Shown piece by piece: positions 1 to 5,372 of a stretch of 5,372 nt of DNA. The notes beneath the pieces are model-generated. The model ran no database searches and was not told the DNA's origin. It saw only the letters and a list, made by a program, of their open reading frames with translations. Source of the stretch: Burkholderiaceae bacterium (GTDB lineage: Bacteria > Pseudomonadota > Gammaproteobacteria > Burkholderiales > Burkholderiaceae); assembly GCA_025057735.1 (NCBI GenBank), contig JANWUU010000305.1, positions 1 to 5,372 of the forward strand, in the 5' to 3' direction. Every line of letters begins with the position of its first letter. Positions within the stretch are counted from its first letter, which is position 1. Position numbers and translations under genes: made by a program.

Positions 1-1651
1 GCGGCAGATGCGGCTCCAGGGCGCGCTTCAGCAGCCATTTGCCCTCCCCGCCGCGCATCTTCAGCTCGGACGGGAGGCTGGCCAGCCATTCGACCAGCGG
101 GTGATCCATCAGCGGCTCGCGCACCTCCAGCGAGTGCGCCATGCTGGCCCGGTCCACCTTGGTGTTGATGTCGCCGACCAGATAGGTTTTAAGGTCCAGG
201 TACTGGATCAGCGCCAGCGGATCCTCCGGGTTGGCCTGGCGCGCGTGGCGGCGGAATACCTCGATCGCGTTGTATCCACCCAGGCGCGCGCGGAAGCCGT
301 TCGAGTAGAGCTGCCGGCGCATGTCGTCGCGCAGGATCGAGACGCTGTGAAAGTACGCCTCCACCGAGTCGCGCGCCAGGGCCTGCAGCGTGGTCTTGGC
401 GCGCAGCACGCGTGGCGCCCAGTCGGCCTTCGGATAGGCGCGCCCAAGTAGGCCGAAGACCGGCCGCCGCAGCGCGAGCGGCAGACCGCGCCGCATCCGC
501 TCCTCCAGCAGATGCAGCCGGTAGCGCCGATAGCCGCCGAAGTTCTCGTCGCCGCCGTCACCGGAGAGGGCCACCGTCACGTGGCGGCGCGCGAGCTGGC
601 AGACGCGGTACGTGGGAATGGCGGAACTGTCCGCGTACGGCTCGTCGTAGTGGTGCGCCAGCGTGTCGATCAGATCGAAATCGTCGCTCTCGACGCGGTC
701 GACGAAGTGTCGCGTGCGGTAACGTTCCGCCACCATCTGGGCGTAGCGCGCTTCGTCGTACGCCGGATCGGCAAAGGAAATCGCGCAGGTGTTGACCGGG
801 GCGGCGGACACCTGCGACATGGCGGCGACGACCGCACTCGAATCGACGCCGCCAGACAGGAAGGCGCCCAGCGGCACCTCGGAGATCATGCGCAGTCTGA
901 CCGACTCGCGCAGGCGCTCGAGCAACTGCGCGCCGGCCTCGTCGGCGGAGAGGCGATTGTCGAGCGTGAACCGCACGTCCCAGTAGGCGACCGGCTCCGG
1001 CACCGACGCGCCGCGCCGTACCGTCAGCGTGTGGGCCGGCGGCAGCTTGCGCGCATGGGCGAAAATCGTGCGCGGTTCGGGCACGTAGCCGAGCGCGAAA
1101 TACTCCTCCACGGCGCACGGATCGATCTCCTGCGGCAGCCCGCCGTGCGCCAGCAGGGCCTTCAGCTCCGATCCGAACAGGAGGTGACCGTCGGCCAAGA
1201 AGGCGTAATAAAGCGGCTTCACCCCCAGCCGGTCACGCGCCAGGAACACGGTCTGCTGGTTGCGATCCCAGAGCGCGAACGCGAACATGCCGCGGAAGCG
1301 GTCGACGCAGCGCTCGCCCCAGGCCTCCCACGCGTGCACGATGACCTCGGTGTCGCTGCGCGTGCGGAAACGGTGGCCGAGCGCCGTCAACTCGGCAATG
1401 AGCTGCGCGTAGTTGTAGATCTCGCCGTTGAAGACGACCGCCACCGAGCCGTCTTCGTTGAACAGCGGTTGCTGTCCGGTCGCCAGATCGATGATCGACA
1501 GCCGCTTGTGCGCCAGCCCGACGCCGGGCTCGGTGTGAACGCCCGTCTCGTCGGGGCCGCGATGGTGCTGGCTTTCGTTCATCCGCGCGAGGGCCGCGTC
1601 ATCGATCGGGCGTCGCTCGCGCACGTCGAAGATTCCGGCAATCCCGCACAT
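1..1651 (-). CDS. XrtA/PEP-CTERM system amidotransferase, asparagine synthetase-like (C-terminus cut by window edge)
   Basis: This is a class II glutamine amidotransferase fused to an asparagine-synthetase domain. The family hydrolyses glutamine to ammonia, then uses ATP to adenylate a carboxylate and amidate it. In XrtA loci the acceptor is unknown and may be an exopolysaccharide sugar acid rather than aspartate. The frame is open for 550 codons from ATG at 1651 to the left edge, with no frameshift. The start is fixed by MCGIAGIF, because Cys2 becomes the N-terminal nucleophile. Glutaminase residues Arg50, Asn75 (FNGEIYNY) and Asp100 (RSDTE) are present. The synthetase domain has the ATP-pyrophosphatase loop SGGVDSS (266-272), SGDGGDENFGGY (363-374) and the late block DINTKVDRASMAHSLEVREP (494-513). 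Relatives are roughly 630 residues, so about 80 are probably missing. It lies 22 bases after the TIGR03088-like transferase. Ordinary AsnB is the alternative, but the neighbours favour the XrtA-linked subfamily. Confidence 0.93.
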   Translation of the reverse strand, partial: MCGIAGIFDVRERRPIDDAALARMNESQHHRGPDETGVHTEPGVGLAHKRLSIIDLATGQQPLFNEDGSVAVVFNGEIYNYAQLIAELTALGHRFRTRSDTEVIVHAWEAWGERCVDRFRGMFAFALWDRNQQTVFLARDRLGVKPLYYAFLADGHLLFGSELKALLAHGGLPQEIDPCAVEEYFALGYVPEPRTIFAHARKLPPAHTLTVRRGASVPEPVAYWDVRFTLDNRLSADEAGAQLLERLRESVRLRMISEVPLGAFLSGGVDSSAVVAAMSQVSAAPVNTCAISFADPAYDEARYAQMVAERYRTRHFVDRVESDDFDLIDTLAHHYDEPYADSSAIPTYRVCQLARRHVTVALSGDGGDENFGGYRRYRLHLLEERMRRGLPLALRRPVFGLLGRAYPKADWAPRVLRAKTTLQALARDSVEAYFHSVSILRDDMRRQLYSNGFRARLGGYNAIEVFRRHARQANPEDPLALIQYLDLKTYLVGDINTKVDRASMAHSLEVREPLMDHPLVEWLASLPSELKMRGGEGKWLLKRALEPHLP

Positions 1652-1661
1652 CGGCCTGCAG

Positions 1662-1667
1662 CTCCTC
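1662..1667 (-). promoter_or_regulatory. Ribosome binding site of the amidotransferase
   Basis: On the minus strand the 22-base gap between the transferase stop (1674) and the amidotransferase start (1651) reads GAGGAG, followed by 10 bases and then ATG. This is a good Shine-Dalgarno match at a slightly long spacing. It is the best ribosome site in the window and supports the MCGIAGIF start. The other two junctions are start/stop overlaps with weaker G-rich sites, so this gene may be translated more independently than the two before it. Confidence 0.7.
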
Positions 1668-1673
1668 GTTGCC

Positions 1674-2882
1674 TCAGTTCGGCCCGGCGGCGTGCACGTC
1701 GTGCGCGCCGTGGCGGGCTGCACCGGCCGCCAGGCCGCGGCGGGCGAGCAGCCGGGCATACAGGTCTTCGTATTCGTGCACCATGTGCTCGAGCGTGAAG
1801 CGCTGCTCGACGATCTGGCGCGCCGCACGGCCGTGCCGGGCGGCGAGTTGCGGATCGTCCAGGTAGCGCAGGATCGCCTGCGCCAGCGCCTGCGGGTCCG
1901 CGCGCGGCACCAGCTGTCCGCAGCGGCCGTTTTCCATCAGGTCGGCATTGGCGCCGACGCGCGTGGCGATCACCGGCAGCCCCGTGGCCATCGCCTCCAG
2001 CAGGGTGTTAGAGATCCCCTCCGCGAGCGACGGCAGCACGAATCCGTCCAGCCCCCGCAGCAGGTCGGGAACATCGGCCCGCTCGCCGGCAAACCATACG
2101 AAGCGGTCCAGATTCGCGCTGCGCACGGCTTCGGCCGCCGGCTCCCGCAACGGCCCGTCGCCGACGAGGACCAGCCGCAAACGTTCGGCCGCGTCGGGCC
2201 GCAGCGCAAAGGCGCGCGCCAGGGCCTGCACCAGGTTCAGCGGGTCCTTCACCGGCTCGAACCGGCCCACTGCGCCGAGCACGAACAGCCCAGGGGCGTT
2301 GAACGGTGAATCCTTCACGGCAGCGCGCGGCCCCCCGGTTGGCGCGAAGCGACGGGCGTCCACGCCGTTGTAGATGTGCCGCACCCGCTGCGGCGGCACA
2401 CCGATGGCTCGCGTCAGGTAGCGCTCGAGGTCACGAGACAGCGCCACGTACTGCTGCACGAACGGTCGGTACAGCCGGCGCAGCAGGCGATGCTTGCGGC
2501 TCGCCCCGTCCAGATCGTCGATGTCCCGGCCGTGTTCGCCATGCACCCGGACCGGGACGCCCGCCGCCCACGCCGGCACGGTGGCCTCCAGAGCGGCCAG
2601 GTTGCGCGTGTGCACGACGGCAGGACGCAGCTCGCGGAAGAGGCGAAACAACCGCGGATAAAGCCGCACGGCGTGGCCGGCCGGCTTGTGCAGCGGAAAG
2701 TAGGCCACGTCGTCCCGCTGTACGCGCTGCCGGAAGCGCTCGCAGACGTCGGTCAGGGCGACCACGGCATGGCGCCACCGATCACGCGGCATCCGGTTGA
2801 TCAGGTTGACGACGCCGTTTTCCAGCCCGCCGACCGCGAAACGGTAGACGACGTGGACGATGAGCGGACGGGGATCGCTCAT
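1674..2882 (-). CDS. GT4 sugar transferase, PEP-CTERM/XrtA system associated (TIGR03088-like)
   Basis: A complete 402-residue GT-B retaining glycosyltransferase of the GT4 type, probably moving a sugar from a nucleotide donor to a lipid-linked exopolysaccharide precursor at the cytoplasmic membrane face. The N-terminal acceptor half starts IVHVVYRFAVGGLENGVVNL (8-27), the Gly-Gly-Leu-Glu-Asn loop typical of this subfamily, and includes VHGEHGRD (113-120). The donor half has YNGVD (171-175), GAVGRFEPVKD (203-213, Arg207 and Lys212 the expected phosphate-contacting residues), VGDGPL (240-245) and an E-x7-E pair, Glu288 and Glu296, in EGISNTLLEAM. The start ATG at 2882 overlaps the xrtA stop by 4 bases (ATGA), with GGGGA 6 bases upstream at 2893-2889. 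The last 20 or so residues are an Ala/His-rich tail past the fold. Donor and acceptor sugars cannot be read from sequence. A general GT4 enzyme is the fallback call; order beside xrtA supports the specific one. Confidence 0.92.
   Translation of the reverse strand: MSDPRPLIVHVVYRFAVGGLENGVVNLINRMPRDRWRHAVVALTDVCERFRQRVQRDDVAYFPLHKPAGHAVRLYPRLFRLFRELRPAVVHTRNLAALEATVPAWAAGVPVRVHGEHGRDIDDLDGASRKHRLLRRLYRPFVQQYVALSRDLERYLTRAIGVPPQRVRHIYNGVDARRFAPTGGPRAAVKDSPFNAPGLFVLGAVGRFEPVKDPLNLVQALARAFALRPDAAERLRLVLVGDGPLREPAAEAVRSANLDRFVWFAGERADVPDLLRGLDGFVLPSLAEGISNTLLEAMATGLPVIATRVGANADLMENGRCGQLVPRADPQALAQAILRYLDDPQLAARHGRAARQIVEQRFTLEHMVHEYEDLYARLLARRGLAAGAARHGAHDVHAAGPN
2879..2882 (-). other. ATGA stop/start overlap between xrtA and the second sugar transferase
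   Basis: The minus strand reads ATGA: ATG (2882-2880) starts the TIGR03088-like transferase and TGA (2881-2879) ends xrtA. A GGGGA ribosome site inside the last xrtA codons lies 6 bases before the ATG. The same arrangement occurs at the previous junction, which supports one polycistronic message. Confidence 0.8.
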
Positions 2883-4441
2883 CGCACATCCCCGGCGCGC
2901 GTCTGCCGCAACGCCTGCTCAATGTGCGGCCGCATGTCGGCGAGAAAACGTGCCGCCGTCGTCAATCCATCCTGCCCGTCCGCGTGCGGGACGATCAGGA
3001 ACACGGCCGCCGCATCGTCGCCGCGTAGCCGCAGGCGCGAGGCGGCGAGCAGCAGCTTGGCCGCGCCGTCGCTGACCACCGGCCGGCCGTCGACCCAGTA
3101 CCACCAGACGACCGTCAGCGAGCCCGATCCCGACTGCAGCCGCGCCGTGCGCGCCGGCATGCCACCGGCCATTTGCGTGCGGCCGCGCGCGACCTCCCGC
3201 CAGAGCGGATCCTTTTCGCCGACGAGGACGTTCTGCGAGTTGACCAGCTCCGCACCCTCGGTCTGCCCGCGGTAGTAGGCCACGTGCAGCGTGACGCGAT
3301 CGGCTCCGCGCGCGTAGGTCTGGCGCAAGTGGGCAGCCGCCCCCGCAAAGCGCGGCATCCATGACACCTCCGCCTCAGCCGCCTCCTGCCAGTTGCCCCC
3401 GGCGGGCACCCTGGAGAGCGCGGGCGGACCCGCCGACGCGCCGGACCGCAACGCGGCCGCCGCAGCCTGCGGCCAGGCCGCGGACACCGCGACGGCCGCC
3501 ACTGCGGCCAGCCACGCGCGACGTGCACCGGCCGCCGAAACGTCGCTTGAATCCGCTCGCACCGCCCGCGCGTCGACGCGCGCCGCGGGCGGCGCCTCCG
3601 CCTCCCGGAAGCGCGCCCCGACCCAGAACATCACGAACAGCACGATGCCGAAGAACACCCAGCCATAGATCAGGTGATCGACGCCCGCGGCCAGTTCGTT
3701 GCCGCTCAGGTGCCCCAGCATCACGATCAGGTACGCGCGCAGCCAGTTGGCGACCACCGGCACGACCAGCGAGGCGGCAAAGAAGGCGAGCCGGCGCCGC
3801 CAGCTCGAATACATCAGGTAGGCGTACAGCGTGCCCGCCATCAGCGTCGCGAGGAGGTAGCGGATACCGCTGCACGCCTCCACCACCGACCACTGGCCGC
3901 TCGGGATCACGAAATGGTTGCCCTCACGGTACACGGGCACCCCGGTGAGCTTGAGCGCCGCGACGGTGAAGTCCGCCGTCCAGTCGGTGAGCGTCGGCAC
4001 GAAGGCCTCGCCGACCGGCACGGCGAAGAGCAAAAACGCCAGCGGGAATGCCAGCGCGCGCGCGCCGGCCAGGCCAACGACCGTGACGACCGCGCTCTGC
4101 ACCGCCAGCACCAGCGCGACGTGCTCGATCACGCGGGCGTCGGCGAGCCGGCCGATGGTCCACAGCAGACCCGCCGCCGCCCCGACGGCCAGTACGGGCC
4201 AGTACGGCTCGGCTCGTTCTGCAGCGACCGCGTGGCGACGGCGCCAGATCAGCCAAAGGACAATCGGCACGACCACGAACCCGTAGCTGTACGTATCCGA
4301 ACTGCGCCAGACGGCGACCATCGAGCGCGCCGTGTCCGCGTGCAGCAGCACGACGAGCAAGCCCGCCAGGCCGGCCAGCGCGAGCGGCTGCGGTACACCG
4401 AGACGGCCGCCCTCGGCCACTGCCTGCACCGCCGCTTTCAT
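2879..4441 (-). CDS. xrtA: Exosortase A with fused C-terminal EpsI domain
   Basis: An inner-membrane cysteine transpeptidase-like enzyme that recognises PEP-CTERM tails of exported proteins and cleaves them near the Pro-Glu-Pro motif, analogous to but unrelated to Gram-positive sortase. The protein is 520 residues. About eight hydrophobic spans fill residues 18-275. The active site is visible: Cys190 in VEACSGIRYL, Arg235 in NWLRAYL and His256 in DHLIYGW. A charged, Ala-rich linker (about 280-307) and a further hydrophobic stretch (about 308-330) lead into an EpsI-type domain (about 340-520) with YYRGQTEGAELVNSQN at 389-404. I chose ATG at 4441 because it overlaps the preceding stop in ATGA. 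The in-frame ATG at 4591 would add 50 Arg-rich, non-membrane residues and overlap the previous gene by over 150 bases. It sits between two XrtA-associated sugar transferases, tying sorting to exopolysaccharide synthesis. The family call is firm. Confidence 0.95.
   Translation of the reverse strand: MKAAVQAVAEGGRLGVPQPLALAGLAGLLVVLLHADTARSMVAVWRSSDTYSYGFVVVPIVLWLIWRRRHAVAAERAEPYWPVLAVGAAAGLLWTIGRLADARVIEHVALVLAVQSAVVTVVGLAGARALAFPLAFLLFAVPVGEAFVPTLTDWTADFTVAALKLTGVPVYREGNHFVIPSGQWSVVEACSGIRYLLATLMAGTLYAYLMYSSWRRRLAFFAASLVVPVVANWLRAYLIVMLGHLSGNELAAGVDHLIYGWVFFGIVLFVMFWVGARFREAEAPPAARVDARAVRADSSDVSAAGARRAWLAAVAAVAVSAAWPQAAAAALRSGASAGPPALSRVPAGGNWQEAAEAEVSWMPRFAGAAAHLRQTYARGADRVTLHVAYYRGQTEGAELVNSQNVLVGEKDPLWREVARGRTQMAGGMPARTARLQSGSGSLTVVWWYWVDGRPVVSDGAAKLLLAASRLRLRGDDAAAVFLIVPHADGQDGLTTAARFLADMRPHIEQALRQTRAGDVR
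4438..4441 (-). other. ATGA stop/start overlap between sugar transferase and xrtA
   Basis: On the minus strand the bases read ATGA: ATG (4441-4439) starts xrtA and TGA (4440-4438) ends the upstream transferase. Such overlaps usually mean translational re-initiation and near-equal synthesis of both proteins. Only a weak G-rich site (GGGG, 6 bases upstream) precedes the ATG, which fits coupling rather than independent initiation. Confidence 0.8.
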
Positions 4442-5372
4442 GACGCGCCCCGCCCGGCTTCCGCACGGGTCGCGACGTGCGCGAGCAGCGGTTCGTCTCG
4501 CCCCACGCAGGGCCGCGTTGCTCCCGGGTCGATGCCGTCGAGCAGTGCGGCGAACCGCGCAAGGTGGGCGTCCCATGAATAGCGTGCGCACACCGCTTGC
4601 CGCGCCCGCTCGCCCAGACCTGCGACCGCGCCGGCGAGGACCCGATCCACGCGTTCGGCAAACGCCGGTGCATCGTCGGCAACCAGGAGCGCTCGCCGAG
4701 CGTCCGGATGCAGGGCGGCGGCACAGGCGGGGGTGGTCACCACGGGCCGCGCCATCGCCATCGCCTCCAGGACCTTGTTCTGCACGCCGCGGGCGACGCG
4801 CAGCGGGGCGACGACCACCTGCGCGTATTGCAGGTAGTCGCGCACGTCCGGCACCGTCCCGGTCACCACCACCCGTCGGTCGTCAGCGAGCGCCGTGACC
4901 GCTGCGGCCGGATTCATGCCGACCACGTAGAACCGCACCGCCGGGTGGCGCGCGGCAAGCAGCGGCAGCACCTCGCGCGCGAACCAAGTCACCGCGTCCA
5001 CGTTCGGCCAGTAGTCCATCGCGCCGGTGAAGACGATCGGTATCTCGTGCGCGGCGAACGGCGAACGGCGGCCCGCCGCGGGGGCGAAGAAATCGGCATC
5101 CACCCCGTTGCCGACGGCGTGCAGGCGACCGGCGCTTTCGGGCGCGAGGCGTTCGAACAACTCGCGCTCGGCCTCCGTCACGAACGTGGTGGCCGCTGCG
5201 CGCGCCGCCACCGTCCGCTCGAAGGCGAGCAGCCGGCGCGCCTCACGCCGATACAGCCAGGAGGCGGGCCAGGCCTTGGCCTCGCCATATTGCGCCCATT
5301 TCGCCGAATCGACGTCGCAGAAGTCGGCCACGAACGGCACGTCACCCTCCTGCAGCACGTACTGCGCCATGG
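4438..5372 (-). CDS. GT4 sugar transferase, PEP-CTERM/XrtA system associated (TIGR03087-like), N-terminus cut by window edge
   Basis: The C-terminal part of a GT-B glycosyltransferase, expected to add a sugar during exopolysaccharide assembly on the cytoplasmic side. The frame is open to the right edge. The Met at 5370 is probably internal: the preceding partial codon ends in CC (Ser, Pro, Thr or Ala) and this subfamily is roughly 400 residues, so about 90 are probably missing. Numbering from that Met, visible blocks are DFCDVDSAKWAQY (16-28), a subfamily hallmark; VGNGVDADFF (86-95); FTGAMDYWPNVDAV (114-127); and the donor-site region RGVQNKVLEAMAMARPVV (194-211). The last 30 residues lie past the fold and look unconserved. 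Its stop overlaps the xrtA start in ATGA, implying coupled translation. It is the first gene of the visible run, so any promoter lies beyond the right edge. Sugar specificity cannot be inferred. Confidence 0.9.
   Translation of the reverse strand, partial: MAQYVLQEGDVPFVADFCDVDSAKWAQYGEAKAWPASWLYRREARRLLAFERTVAARAAATTFVTEAERELFERLAPESAGRLHAVGNGVDADFFAPAAGRRSPFAAHEIPIVFTGAMDYWPNVDAVTWFAREVLPLLAARHPAVRFYVVGMNPAAAVTALADDRRVVVTGTVPDVRDYLQYAQVVVAPLRVARGVQNKVLEAMAMARPVVTTPACAAALHPDARRALLVADDAPAFAERVDRVLAGAVAGLGERARQAVCARYSWDAHLARFAALLDGIDPGATRPCVGRDEPLLAHVATRAEAGRGAS

Noticed and set aside
558..1118. Minus-strand 186-codon frame inside the amidotransferase
   Set aside because: It is in another reading frame of the same strand, is Arg-rich, and overlaps the segment that encodes SGGVDSS and SGDGGDE in the correct frame.
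1652..1673. Promoter or terminator in the 22-base gap before the amidotransferase
   Set aside because: The gap has room only for a ribosome site, and no inverted repeat followed by a T-run is present.
512..1798. Plus-strand 428-codon open frame as a protein-coding gene
   Set aside because: It is exactly antisense to the amidotransferase, whose catalytic motifs are intact. The product has Arg-rich, low-complexity composition and no known domain, as expected of a GC-rich shadow frame.
2376..3275. Plus-strand 299-codon open frame spanning the xrtA/transferase junction
   Set aside because: It is antisense to two well-supported genes across their ATGA overlap, and its composition looks like a shadow frame.
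3674..4582. Plus-strand 302-codon open frame opposite exosortase A
   Set aside because: It lies antisense to the conserved membrane domain with Cys190, Arg235 and His256. The product is rich in Arg, His, Gln and Ala with no hydrophobic core or domain.
3924..4724. Minus-strand 266-codon frame overlapping xrtA and the upstream transferase
   Set aside because: It is an off-frame translation of both genes and contains no domain of its own.
4438..5370. Met at 5370 as the true start of the first transferase
   Set aside because: The family hallmark DVDSAKW would then lie only about 19 residues from the N-terminus and most of the N-terminal Rossmann half would be missing. The window edge cutting the gene explains this better.

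Overview
The window is very GC-rich. All real coding sequence is on the minus strand, so the genes read from the right edge to the left. It is almost entirely filled by four tightly packed genes with no RNA gene, mobile element, CRISPR array or long intergenic space. Gene content and order match the exosortase A (XrtA/EpsH) core locus for PEP-CTERM protein sorting and exopolysaccharide synthesis, known mainly from Gram-negative, biofilm- or floc-forming Proteobacteria. The fused XrtA-EpsI architecture and the high GC suggest a betaproteobacterium (Burkholderiales or Rhodocyclales type). That placement is an inference, not a species call.

Layout in transcription order: (1) 5372-4438, a GT4-type sugar transferase of the PEP-CTERM/XrtA-associated kind (TIGR03087-like), missing its N-terminus at the window edge. 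(2) 4441-2879, exosortase A with a C-terminal EpsI domain, with the Cys, Arg and His of the exosortase active site all visible. (3) 2882-1674, a second GT4 sugar transferase (TIGR03088-like). (4) 1651-1, an asparagine-synthetase-like amidotransferase of the XrtA system (TIGR03108-like), missing its C-terminus at the left edge. Genes 1/2 and 2/3 overlap by 4 bases (ATGA). Genes 3/4 are separated by 22 bases that hold a clear GAGGAG ribosome binding site. The layout is a single operon with translational coupling.

Working together: the two glycosyltransferases and the amidotransferase probably build and modify a surface polysaccharide. XrtA in the inner membrane probably cleaves PEP-CTERM tails of exported proteins and passes them on for surface attachment or release into the polysaccharide matrix. 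No PEP-CTERM substrate, promoter or terminator is visible here, so the operon start and end lie outside the window.

I found no convincing new system. The points worth a second look are the XrtA-EpsI fusion, the unknown acceptor of the amidotransferase, the coupling of the genes, and the long antisense open frames, which look like GC-driven artefacts.
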